From Channallabes apus (taxonomy: Eukaryota > Chordata > Actinopteri > Siluriformes > Clariidae), in the NCBI GenBank assembly GCA_030522415.1, contig CM060109.1, forward strand, positions 2,551,641-2,615,640: a stretch of 64,000 nucleotides of DNA, written 5' to 3'. How positions within the stretch are numbered: position 1 is the stretch's first letter; each line of letters begins with the position of its first letter. Position numbers and translations under genes: made by a program. Positions 25,061 through 35,521 of the stretch are shown here, in pieces. The notes below the pieces were generated by a model. It did not search any database. It worked only from the letters and a program-made list of their open reading frames with translations, and was not told the DNA's origin.

Positions 25061-25801
25061 TGTCACGGGTGGTGCAGACGGGATGGATCCAAGCGCAGAG
25101 CGTGTGAGAGAAGCAGCGCCGGTTATTTTTAAATGTATCATGCACTGAGTGTTTTGTGAATGAAAACTCCTTCCGATTGGTGCAGAGGCACGGCGCGAGT
25201 CTCGGCGAGAGAATGCGGAAGTGAAGAGCCGGTGCGCGCTGAATGCAGGTCTGATGTATTATGCACTGAGTGTTTTGTGAATGAAAACTCCTTCCGATTG
25301 GTGCAGAGGCACGGCGCGAGTCTCGGCGAGAGAATGCGGAAGTGAAGTGCCGGTGCGCGCTGAGTGCAGGTCTGATCCGCGGGGAATAATCTTGGTTGTG
25401 GGTGCTCGTGGTACGTTGCCGTGAAGTCAAACAAAGTCCGTGATCCAGAATCGTGGTCGTAAAACGAAAGCAAAGGTCGATATCCAGAGAACAGAGATAA
25501 TGACAATCCAAAGCGTGAGACGTGAGCGAGATCCGTGAAACAAAGCGTGGGTCGAGAACTGAAGGTCAAGGTAGAACAAAACGCTGGAAAACTGGGCATG
25601 AGAGCGCACAATAATCTGGCAGGGAGTGGTTGTTTGGCAGAGAGTAATATAGGGTGAAGTAATGAATGAAGATGGAGAACAGGTGTGCATGAGCCGGCAC
25701 ATGAGGCGGCAAAATGGAAGCATAGAAACGGAGTGTGGAGTGGAGTGGCAGATCATCGTGGTTTGTTTTGACAGGTAGGCGTGACCTGGCGTGTCGTGAC
25801 A
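25061..25801 (-). repeat. 5' LTR of gypsy element (741 bp, internal duplication)
   Basis: It matches the 3' LTR but is 121 bp longer. The block starting ATGCACTGAGTGTTTTGTG occurs twice (about 25140 and 25261). The first copy differs from the second by a few substitutions (for example AAGAGCC versus AAGTGCC). Only 17 nt separate this LTR from the gag ATG. I could not assign the primer-binding site to a tRNA; the leader contains CTGGCCAGTT. Confidence 0.95.
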
Positions 25802-25977
25802 CTTCCACTTAGATTCTTACATTCTTCTGCCTCTTCTTTCTATTGCATTTGCATTTCTGATGCTTTGAGACGTATTTGTCCCTGAAATGTGTTCTTCTGC
25901 TCGTGTATCCATTTCTTTAACTTTGTCCAGTGGTTCATCTTATTCTCTTATTCTTTTTTCACATTTAGGCTGAATCC

Positions 25978-26676
25978 CATTTCTATTTTCTACCCCTTCC
26001 CCTACCCCTTCCCCTACCCCTCGCCCCTTCCCCTTGTCCCTTGAAACGAAGTGGAAAGGGGAAGGGTTTAAATTTTTCCCCTAAGAAATGGGACACCACT
26101 ACAACACTGTTATACGTCATCATACGTTGTCACTAGTTCCTAATGTTACGTTAAAGCACATGCGCCGATGTTTATCACACATTGCAATAAGAGAGAGATT
26201 ACTCACTCCCAAAGTTTTTTTGCGCCGTATTTCATCCCTATACATAATATAAATTATAAAAATATATAAAAATAAAATATATATTTGTAATATCGTGCAA
26301 TCGGTGCTAGCCGCTAGCAAACTTTAGCGATTTTTTTGCAAACATTTCTTTACAGAACATCACCATAAACACAAACACAAGACTAGAGGTAATATACATA
26401 TAATGAAAACTTGTCATAAAAATCTTTATTTATGGCAAAAATTTACATTTATGGGTCTGTTTGCTCGAGTGAGCAGCCATGTTGAAAATTTCGCTTAGCC
26501 CTTCGTTTGAAGTGAGGTCCTGAAAAATCTTCGTTTGGAGGGCTATCTGGCCCTTCCCCTTCCCCCTCCCCCTCCAACCAAAAGAGAAATGAGACACCCC
26601 TACCCCTTCACGTGAACGCGCCAAACGGAGGGGTAGGGCTATGTGAAGGGGTAAGGGGTAGAAATGGGATTCAGCC
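25978..26676. mobile_element. PIF/Harbinger-like MITE with CCCCTACC-rich ends
   Basis: Inverted ends GGCTGAATCCCATTTCT on both sides, flanked by TTA at 25975-25977 and 26677-26679. Both subterminal regions are packed with CCCCTTCCCCTACC on the left and its complement on the right. The 699-bp interior is AT-rich with no transposase. Confidence 0.75.
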
Positions 26677-27064
26677 TTAACTTCTTCTACCTTTTCCATA
26701 TCTGGTTCTTCTGGTTCTTTAGGCTCTTCTACACTCCTCCTCTACTCCTGACCTTTTCCCTTTGTCAGATTCTTCTTCCTCTTCCACTCATTCATCAGCT
26801 CTTTCCACAGATGTTTCTGTTCCTGTAATCAGGTTCTTGTACTTTTGATGGTTCTTCTTTCTCTCATTCAACATTTATTCTACCAAATTTATTCCTGTGC
26901 CACTTCTACTTGTTCGTCTGCCCCTCCCTCACTTTCTTTTGCCTCTTTCACTATTCTACACTCCACCAGTTTATCTGTCTCCACTCATTCTTCTGCTCCT
27001 TTTATTCATTGTTCTCTGGAATCTTATTTATTTTATTTGTTTTCTAGTCCAGTGAGAAAAGAAT

Positions 27065-28532
27065 CAGGGCCCGGTTTCTCAAAAGCTTCTTATCGCTAAG
27101 TAGTTCTTAAGTCGTACCGTAACCTCTCGCTTAACGTTATGGCGCATTTCCCGAAACGTTCTAACGCTAAGTATCTCTTAGCTACAGTAAGTCACACGTT
27201 CGTAAGGTTGGTCTGGGCCAACCTTAACTCATACTTAGCGTAGTTTCAGCTCAAGACACTAGTCGCCGCCACTGAGCAGCAGTCATTATAAACCAGCGGT
27301 GTATGCAAACACATTATGGCACGTTATCAAAGTCGTATTAATGATGTAATATACTGTAGGCCTGTTTAAGAATGTTATTTTATTTGATATCAGAACTGAT
27401 AGAGTGACTTTTAATTAGCCTATTTCATAATGTGACTAATGCATTAAAATTGGCAATAACTATTAATATTAAACAGGTGGCGAACAATTAGGCAGCGATA
27501 CAGCGTGGTGTTGTGTTAAACTGAAGACGGCGCGGTCCGTGGAGCCGTGTGGGTCATGTATTTTTCCTTTAGACAAAACTTCAGCCCTTTTCATATTTTC
27601 CCCGTGGTCATTATTAAAAAAAAAAAAAAAAGTTTTGCCTTCCTAAGGCAACAGATTATGGAGCTTCTTGAGCTGCTCAGACCTGCGCGTGCCAGACCAA
27701 CGCGTCGTACTTACTGTACTTACTGTACTTACTGTACTTACTGTACACTCCCCGTCCCGATGTCCAGCTGCTCTCTGCTTTCTGTTTAAAATATGTTTCA
27801 TTGATCATTAACCATTATCCATAACTTTATGGGTTTTTCTTTTGACACGTTTTATTTTTATGAAATTTGATTTAGTTAAATGAGAAAATGGGAGATTCAA
27901 ACCCCGCATCCATTCATTTTTCTGTGTGATTGTAATGTTTAATACCCCTACAGTATTCACTTATGCGGTTTGACTCGCTGTGAGATGCGGTGTGTTATAC
28001 CCCTATCTCACCTGCACCTGTGATTAGGCACCACACAGGTGAGAGAGGGGTATTAGGCACCACACAGGTGAGATTGGGGTATTAGGCACCGTGATCCGCC
28101 TCGAGTGACCGGCGCCCGACGGTCCGCGAAGATCTGCAAGGTCCGCGAGCTTCCGCATGTTAAACATGTTTATTTTTTTTGCGTGGTAAAATGGAAACGT
28201 AACCACGACACCAAAACTCGCGCTGAATCATAATGAACCGCACTTACGGCCCCGCGTGTGAGATAGAGGTATTAAACCTCCACTCTGTCATCTCATCGTA
28301 TTCATTCCATAAGTGCGCTATACAACCCCAACAACTGACACTTCACATTGTTTCTGAAGCTGGTGAAGAGTGTTATCAGCTGTTTGTCCATCAACTATGA
28401 TTGGATACCCGGTTCGTTTGACCGCCACTACAGGTTACATGAAAATATTAGTGAGAGTTTGGTGGTTTCATTTATATATTTGTCTATTATGGCATGTTAT
28501 TGATAAGTTATTTATCTAGAAACCGGGCCCTG
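27065..28532. mobile_element. Non-autonomous DNA element, ends CAGGGCCCGGTTTCT
   Basis: The 15-bp inverted ends CAGGGCCCGGTTTCT (27065-27079) and complement (28518-28532) bound 1.47 kb without coding capacity. Left subterminal TTCTTAAGTCG/CGCTTAACG/CGCTAAG motifs are repeated. I found no matching flanking duplication, so the superfamily is open. It contains a TACTGTACT tandem (27709-27746) and a nested element at 27998-28271. Confidence 0.6.
27998..28271. mobile_element. Small nested inverted-repeat element with TTA flanks
   Basis: It starts TACCCCTATCTCAC and ends with GTGAGATAGAGGTA (one mismatch as inverted repeat). TTA lies at 27995-27997 and 28272-28274, again the Harbinger-type signature. 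Inside, ATTAGGCACCACACAGGTGAGA is repeated in tandem (about 28023-28090). Confidence 0.5.
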
Positions 28533-28570
28533 CTCGTTAAACTTATCTTTCCATCGCTGATGTTTGTTCT

Positions 28571-28757
28571 TACATTTACATTTAGGCATTTGGCAGATGC
28601 TCTTATCCAGAGTGACTTACATTTTTATCTCATTACACATCTGAGCAGTTGAGGCTCAAGGGCCCAACAGTGGCAACTTGGTGGTTGTGGGGTTTGAACC
28701 TGGGATCTACCGAACCGTAGTCCAATGCCTTAACCACTGAGCTACACCTGGCCCCCA
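28571..28757 (-). mobile_element. tRNA-derived SINE, family B
   Basis: Second copy of the element at 131-327, with the same minus-strand tRNA-like head (GTAGCTCAGTGGTTAAGG near 28725-28744) and the same body. About 16 bp are missing in the middle relative to the first copy. Confidence 0.75.
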
Positions 28758-29180
28758 CTCCTCTTCTTCCTCCTCTTATCATCTGCTTATTCTTCTTACC
28801 CATTCATCCACCTGTTCCTCCACCTTATCCACTTCTTATTCTATTGTTTCTCCAGTTTCTCCATTGATCCTTCTAGCCCCTTCCATTATTTTCTTTGTCC
28901 TCATTCTTTGTTCTTCTAAACGGTTTTCTGACAGGCTTTGTTTCTTCACATCCTAATACTTTTGCTCTGATTATGTGTCTTTTGCTATCGTTCTTCTTCT
29001 GCTGCTGTCAAGGCTGCTTGTATCTTCTGCCTCTTTTACTTATTTATCTCCCCCTGAGACGTGTTCTGTAGCCCTTTATACTGTATAGATTTATCTGCTC
29101 CTTTAACCCCCAAACTCATTCTTTTGCCTCTTTTACTTTTTCAGTATCTCTGCAATATTCACATCATACTCTGTCAGCTT
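28758..29180. repeat. Polypyrimidine-rich low-complexity tract, part 2
   Basis: CTTCTTCCTCCTC-type sequence continuing the texture of 19020-20140, 25802-25974 and 26680-27060. No gene. Confidence 0.55.
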
Positions 29181-29289
29181 TTATTTTCTCACTAATTGTT
29201 TTTCAGATCAAGCGTGACGCTTTGTCTCGAGAGAGAAACAGAGAGAGAGAGAGAGAGAGAACAAATAAAACAACAAACACTCCTTGCCC

Positions 29290-29660
29290 TAAATCTCCTC
29301 TGGGATATGATGGATTGTCGTCAACGCAGAAAGTAATTTGACAGATTTGCTAAGTGAGGATTCACACCGAGAGAACATGTTCAGCTTGGTTAGCATGAGG
29401 AACGCTGACATTTTCTGATTGCACTAAACCCTGAGCTTTATCCAGCGCACCGTCTCAAAGCCTGATGCAAAATAAAGCCCTACAATTAGAAACACAGCAG
29501 CTCTCGCTCGAGGAAATGTGCGCTAAATAATTCATTTCCTTATCGTTTCCTCAATTAGACTAATTAATTCCCCCTCCAGTTATTGAGGCTTAAACGGGGA
29601 AAATCGTGCTGATTCATAATGAGATTATAATGTGGCATGAAAACTGTTTGGGTTTCGTCT
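29290..29660. other. Candidate conserved non-coding element
   Basis: Unique, non-repetitive DNA with many homeodomain-type sites (CAATTAGACTAATTAATTCC, GCTAAATAATTCATT, ATTCATAATGAGATTATAATG) and no open frame. It is the best enhancer-like stretch in the window by eye. No cross-species evidence is available here. Confidence 0.3.
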
Positions 29661-29741
29661 GTTGGATTTCAGGGTCTATTTCTCAGGAAGGATAAATGAG
29701 AAATTTAAAGACTTCTTCACACACTCCTCAAGCAGATTATA

Positions 29742-29743
<2 letters not shown>

Positions 29744-29791
<48 letters not shown>
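29744..29791. repeat. (TG)n microsatellite
   Basis: Uninterrupted GTGT tract of 48 bp. Confidence 0.97.
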
Positions 29792-29794
<3 letters not shown>

Positions 29795-29923
29795 ATCTGT
29801 CAGGAGTAACTGAACTTTTTGTGTCTTGTTGTTCTTTTAAAAAAAATAGGTTCTTCAAGGGTTCTTTGAGAATTTAGGTTTTAGGTTCTGAAATTTCGAT
29901 TAGGATCAATGAAGTATCTACTG

Positions 29924-29932
<9 letters not shown>

Positions 29933-29969
<37 letters not shown>
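29933..29969. repeat. (ATCT)n microsatellite
   Basis: About nine ATCT units. Confidence 0.95.
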
Positions 29970-30169
29970 GACTATTTCTACTCATACTTCATACCTCTTG
30001 TTAGGGTTCTGATGCAGACTGTTCAGTTTTTACTTTCAAGACCAGAATAAGATGTTTGTGAGAACATGAGGTTTAGAACATTTGGCTGCAGAACCTGAAG
30101 ACAAAGTGTCCCCCTGAGCAGACTTCTGGGAACTCATCATCATCAAAGACATTTTTCCTACAAATTTTC

Positions 30170-30500
30170 TTTGTCTGTCCGACAGAAACTTCCAACCATC
30201 ATTCCTTCCTCAGTAGTTCCAACTGTCCTTCCTTTCCCCCATCCACTCATCCCTCCCTCCTTCCAACCAGAGTCATTATTACATCCTTTCAAATATCCAT
30301 CCATTATCTCTTTCTTGCTTACAATCATCCATTACTGCCATGTATCCAACCATCCTTCCTTCTAACCATCTGTCCATCAATCTCTTTATTACTCGCCTCC
30401 AAAAATCCATCCTTTCATCCATCGTTCCTTCCTTCATCCCAAACATTCATCTATTTAATATCCATCCATTATCCCTTCCTTGCTTTCAAACATTCTTCCA
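30170..30500. repeat. Degenerate (ATCC/TTCC)n low-complexity tract
   Basis: Irregular CCATCC, CTTCC and ATCCATT motifs. The open frames here are low-complexity and not supported as genes. Confidence 0.6.
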
Positions 30501-30587
30501 TCTAAAAATCAATCTCTTCATCTCTGAGTATAAAAAGTTACATCTACAGAAAGCTGGATATTTAAAGATTAAAGTGAAACGTATGGG

Positions 30588-30898
30588 GCGGCGCGGTGGT
30601 GTAGTGGTCAGCACTGTCGCCTTGCACCTCCAGGGTCCGGGTTCGATTCCCGTCTCTGTGTGCATGGAGTTTGCATGTTCTCCCCGTGCTTGGTGGGTTT
30701 CCTCCAGGTACTCCGGTTTCCTCCCACAGTCCAAAGATATGTAGGTTAGGTTAACTGGTGTCCCCAAATTGCCTGTAGTGTGAGTGTGTGTATGTCTGTG
30801 TGCCCTGTCCAGGGTGTACCTCCCGCCTCAAGTCTCCTGTGATAGGCTCCGCCCCCCCCTTCACGACCCTGAATACAGCAGTAATGACTATGAGTGAC
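30588..30898 (+). mobile_element. tRNA-derived SINE, family A
   Basis: The head GGCGGCGCGGTGGTGTAGTG and the A and B boxes are intact, and the body is complete to the CACGACCCTGAATACAGCAG 3' region. The tail is degraded (ATGACTATGAGTG). Confidence 0.88.
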
Positions 30899-31544
30899 AC
30901 AAAGTGACCTGGCACTGTTGGATCCTGCGTCCAGGAGGTAATGATTATGTCTCTATAGCAGCAGCTTGGACCTCTGTGCAGGTTCCATCTAAAAGGTTTA
31001 TATTAATGGTTTCTACAGTAACGGCTCTCTCACAGGAATGTGTACAGCACACACGATGTAATGTAATCACTGATGTGGTGAAGTCTTCTGTAAGGAGATG
31101 TTTAGGAGTCTCCAATGTCAGAACCTGTTGCTGCTGGAGGGACAGAATCATCTTCAGGGTGGCATCACCAACTCAGTGTCTCGCTGATTGTCTCGCTGAT
31201 CATTATTCACTCGTGGTCTTTAACACTGTGAATTTCAGTCTTTAAAACGTCTCTCATTGAGTCAATGAAAACTTCAGAATTGTCCAAAAGTTCTCGTTTG
31301 ACCCCCAGAACTTTGGTACGATCTGAACCTAGAATGTCACCTGAAAGGTCACTCGGAGACATTTGTAATTCATTTTAGAAGACACAAGAATAAATGAAAC
31401 AAAACGGCTCTGGCTCTTTAAGATGCGGTTGGGGTTAGACAGAGCATGTGACATTTCTGTCTAATTATCTTTTAGAAATGTCACTGAAAATTGCGTGTGG
31501 TTTTTCATGTCATTCCAAATCGAAAAGCAAATGACTCACCTCAC
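30899..31544. other. Intergenic stretch, no gene seen
   Basis: No repeat family or exon was recognised. The 113-aa plus-strand frame at 30904-31245 has no known domain. Confidence 0.45.
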
Positions 31545-31548
31545 TCCT

Positions 31549-31825
31549 CACACACACACACTCACACACTCACACACACACACTCACACTCACACACTCT
31601 CTCACACACACTCTCACACACACACACACACTCAGACTCAACACCAGACCCAGTGCAGATGTGTGTCTGGATGCAGTTCCCTTTATCAGCATCACACACA
31701 CACACACACATACACACACTCACACACATACACACACACATACACACTCACACACACTCGCACACACACACACACTCGCACACATACACACACACACACA
31801 CTCTCGCACACACTCACACACACTC

Positions 31826-31873
<48 letters not shown>

Positions 31874-31876
31874 ACA

Positions 31877-31911
<35 letters not shown>

Positions 31912-32312
31912 AGACACACTCAGACACACACACACAAACACTCACACACACACTCTCACACACTCACACACACTCGCACACATACACACTTGCACACACA
32001 CACACACTCTCACACACACACACTCTCACACACACACACTCTCACACACAGCCACACACACACACATACACACTCACACACACTCTCACACACTCACACA
32101 CATATACACACACGCACTCACACACATACACTCACACACTCACACACACTCACACACACACACTCACACACACTCACACACATACACACACACACATACA
32201 CACACACACACTCACACACATACACACATACACACACTCTCACACACACACACACACACTCTCACACACACACACACTCACACGCATACACACACACACA
32301 CACACACACACT

Positions 32313-32352
<40 letters not shown>

Positions 32353-32480
32353 CACACCTCGAGCACCAAAGATTGTTTATTGTTTATTGGAGTAACAGGG
32401 TTAACTTAGTTATCACTGAACCTGACTTTAACTGTTGTTCACACACACACACACACACTCACACACACACACACACACAC
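31549..32480. repeat. Long CA-rich cryptic array (CACACT variants)
   Basis: More than 900 bp of (CA)n with interspersed CT, CAT and CGC steps forming higher-order CACACTCACACA patterns, broken by unique DNA at 31636-31693 and 32358-32440. It gives open frames of up to 356 codons of His, Thr, Ser and Leu; these are not genes. Confidence 0.95.
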
Positions 32481-32699
32481 TCAAAGCTACTGCGTACAAA
32501 CAGAGAGTCTAATGTAGTCTTATGTAAACTAATGAGTTTTCACACTAACAGGAGCTGGTGAGAGACGTCTAGACGTCTAGACTCTCAGGCTGTGAGACAC
32601 CAAATGATGACTTTCACAAAACACCACGTGTCTAAACATTTCGTTCCTCTTTGATTGACAGTTGTAATAATCATCATCTCCTGATCTTCCCTGACAGAC

Positions 32700-32912
32700 G
32701 TCCCTCCTGGAGTGGACTTGGTTCCTGGAGTCTCCACCAGCGTCTTTTATACCAGGTTTCTTCTTGTCGCCATCTCAGGTAGTGTTTCTGTCGAATCACT
32801 CACACACACACATTTAATACTCATTTCTATTATTGTTATTTTTTTTATTCTGTGAAGCTGCTTTATGGAAATGGTTATTTTAAAAGTGCTTCATAAATAA
32901 AACTCAATCTTT
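32700..32912 (+). mobile_element. LINE 3' end (L2/CR1-like), short
   Basis: It has GGTTTCTTCTTGTCGCCATCTC, GTGAAGCTGCTTTATGG and the tail CTTCATAAATAAAACTCAATC, equivalent to the 3' ends of the other LINE copies. No coding part. Confidence 0.65.
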
Positions 32913-33047
32913 TTCTTATTTACTCTCAGAATGTCAGATAGTCTTCGGTATTGAACTAATAACGATTTAGTGTTTGTGTGATTTTTCTTCACCTTTGTCT
33001 ATTATATTTTCTATATTTTCTATATCGTTTTCGCATTTTCTATTACA

Positions 33048-33049
<2 letters not shown>

Positions 33050-33102
<53 letters not shown>
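33050..33102. repeat. (CA)n microsatellite
   Basis: Uninterrupted tract of about 53 bp. Confidence 0.97.
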
Positions 33103-33108
<6 letters not shown>

Positions 33109-33687
33109 TGTCAGTGAGTGCACAACCTCCCACAATTTAATAATCAGACTTTCTCTCTGCCTTCAGTTAAAATCCTTCCTTTTGTTTATCTTTTCCATCC
33201 AGTAAACGTGACATTTCAGTTCCTCCAGAGGTTTTAACACACACAGAACCAGAGACTTTAACGTACCTGCATTAACACACCAGGGGAATCTCATGTCTGA
33301 TCAGCAATCATTACCAAAATAATCACGTGTTTATGATTTCTTTAAAATGTGTAAATGTGGCGCATGTTTAATGAGACTCAGCGCTGCACGTCTCCACCTG
33401 ACGTGTTCAGAAGAGACAAACAGCTCGACAGAATCCACAGCGAGCCGCGCTAACCTGCTAATAATGCAGACCATGCTAACATACTGCTTTATGGCCATTT
33501 GGAGAGAGATCAACCTCGATCAGTCCACTAACTAGATCTATAGAAAATGAAATGTAACCATGGTAACAATGTCACATGAGGATCGAGACACGCCCACAGG
33601 GCACTGACGAGTGTTTATGTGGACTATACACTGTAGTAAATAAAATCTAAATAAACTGTACACTAACTAAATGTATTGAGTGGTTAA
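33103..33687. other. Intergenic stretch, no gene seen
   Basis: Unique-looking DNA with no supported gene or repeat family. Confidence 0.45.
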
Positions 33688-34042
33688 TATTCAATTTTAT
33701 TTGTATATCGCATTTAACAATCGTCATTGTCTCAAAGCAGCTTTACACAATCAAAAGAATTATTTAAGTTTGTATGGAATGTGAATGTGTATGAATCAAA
33801 ATGTTCAGATAGTCCCTGGTGAGCAAGCCGAGGGCGACAGTGGCAAGGAAAAACTCCCTGAGATGGTAATAGGAAGAAACCTTGAGAGGAACCAGACTCG
33901 ACAGGGAACCCATCCTCATCTGGGTGAAACAGATAGCAGGAAATGATCTGCATTCATACAGTGTTAAGTGTTAGGTTCAGCTATAATAGTTGATGTTAAT
34001 TGATGTTAAAATGGAGTCCAGTAGTTATTGGAGACTCAGATA

Positions 34043-35521
34043 CAGGGAGTGCAGAATTATTAGGCAAATGAGTATTTTGTCCACATCATCCTCTTTATGC
34101 ATGTTATCTTACTCCAAGCTGTATAGGCTCGAAAGCCTACTACCAATTAAGCATATTAGGTGATGTGCATCTCTGTAATGAGAAGGGGTGTGGTCTAATG
34201 ACATCAACACCCTATATCAGGTGTGCATAATTATTAGGCAACGTCCTTTCCTTTGGCAAAATGGGTCAAAAGAAGGACTTTACAGGCTCAGAAAAGTCAA
34301 AATTAGTGAGATATCTTGCAGAGGGATGCAGCACTCTTAAAATTGCAAAGCTTCTGAAGCGTGATCATCGAACAATCAAGGGTCGCAAGAAGCGGGTGGA
34401 AAAACCAAGGCGCAAAATAACTGCCCATGAACTGAGAAAAGTCAAGCGTGCAGCTGCCAAGATGCCACTTGCCACCAGTTTGGCCATATTTCAGAGCTGC
34501 AACATCACTGGAGTGCCCAAAAGCACAAGGTGTGCAATACTCAGAGACATGGCCAAGGTAAGAAAGGCTGAAAGACGACCACCACTGAACAAGACACACA
34601 AGCTGAAACGTCAAGACTGGGCCAAGAAATATCTCAAGACTGATTTTTCTAAGGTTTTATGGATTGGTAAAGGGCAGAGAGCCCCAGTCCGACTCAGACG
34701 CCAGCAAGGTGGAGGTGGAGTACTGGTTTGGGCTGGTATCATCAAAGATGAGCTTGTGGGGCATTTCCGGGTTGAGGATGGAGTCAAGCTCAACTCCCAG
34801 TCCTACTGCCAGTTTCTGGAAGACACCTTCTTCAAGCAGTGGTACAGGAAGAAGTCTGCATCCTTCAAGAAAAACATGATTTTCATGCAGGACAATGCTC
34901 CATCACACGCGTCCAAGTACTCCACAGCGTGGCTGGCAAGAAAGGGTATAAAAGAAGAAAAATTAGTGACATGGCCTCCTTGTTCACCTGATCTGAACCC
35001 CATTGAGAACCTGTGGTCCATCATCAAATGTGAGATTTACAAGGAGGGAAAACAGTACACCTCTCTGAACAGTGTCTGGGAGGCTGTGGTTGCTGCTGCA
35101 CGCAATGTTGATGGTGAACAGATCAAAACACTGACAGAATCCATGGATGGCAGGCTTTTGAGTGTCCTTGCAAAGAAATGTGGCTATATTGGTCACTGAT
35201 TTGTTTTGTTTTTGAATGTCAGAAATGTATATTTGTGAATGTGGAGATGCTATATTGGTTTCACTGGTAAAAATAAATAATTGAAATGGGTATAGATTTG
35301 TTTTTTGTTAAGTTGCCTAATAATTATGCACAGTAATAGTCACCTGCACACACAGATATCCCCCTAAAATAGCTAAAACTAAAAACAAACTAAAAACTAC
35401 TTCCAAAAATATTCAGCTTTGATATTAATGAGTTTTTTGGGTTCATTGAGAACATGGTTGTTGTTCAATAATAAAATTATTCCTCAAAAATACAACTTGC
35501 CTAATAATTCTGCACTCCCTG
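34043..35521 (+). mobile_element. Tc1-like element, DD37E type
   Basis: The ends CAGGGAGTGCAGAATTATTA and complement are inverted, with TA on both sides (34041-34042 and 35522-35523). A second subterminal motif GCATAATTATTAGGCAAC (34224-34241) recurs inverted near 35312-35330. The element is 1479 bp and contains one transposase frame. It sits inside a LINE whose uninterrupted counterpart is in this window. Confidence 0.95.
34261..35199 (+). CDS. Tc1-like transposase (DD37E), open but lacking the first catalytic motif
   Basis: A 312-codon frame from ATG 34261 (start MGQKKDFTGSEKSKL) to TGA 35197. It would cut and rejoin transposon ends in the nucleus. An N-terminal helix-turn-helix (residues about 8-45), a GRKKR basic linker, a second DNA-binding region (about 50-110), and the catalytic motifs MQDNAPSH and NPIENLW are present. 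There are 37 residues between the second Asp and the Glu, which fits the DD37E group. The usual [WT]DE motif with the first Asp is absent: the sequence runs from KVLW straight into IGKGQRAP. A shorter in-frame gap appears before GRKKR, where related proteins carry extra residues. The frame is intact, but the missing Asp predicts no strand cutting. It could still bind transposon ends. Confidence 0.88.
   Translation: MGQKKDFTGSEKSKLVRYLAEGCSTLKIAKLLKRDHRTIKGRKKRVEKPRRKITAHELRKVKRAAAKMPLATSLAIFQSCNITGVPKSTRCAILRDMAKVRKAERRPPLNKTHKLKRQDWAKKYLKTDFSKVLWIGKGQRAPVRLRRQQGGGGVLVWAGIIKDELVGHFRVEDGVKLNSQSYCQFLEDTFFKQWYRKKSASFKKNMIFMQDNAPSHASKYSTAWLARKGIKEEKLVTWPPCSPDLNPIENLWSIIKCEIYKEGKQYTSLNSVWEAVVAAARNVDGEQIKTLTESMDGRLLSVLAKKCGYIGH

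Larger units (their letters stand above)
20141..25801 (-). mobile_element. Full-length Ty3/gypsy (chromodomain) LTR retrotransposon
   Basis: A complete element on the minus strand with two LTRs (TGTCAC...GTGACA) and one long gag-pol frame. Flanking pentamers CTTAC (20136-20140) and CTTCC (25802-25806) form a near-perfect target duplication. There is no env gene. The two LTRs are nearly identical outside a 121-bp duplication in the right one, and the coding frame is unbroken, so the insertion looks recent and possibly still competent. A C-terminal chromodomain places it among the chromoviruses. Confidence 0.96.

Noticed and set aside
31491..32561. Open frames of 244-356 codons of His/Thr/Ser
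   Set aside because: They are translations of a CA-rich simple repeat, open in several frames at once, with no domain or splice context.
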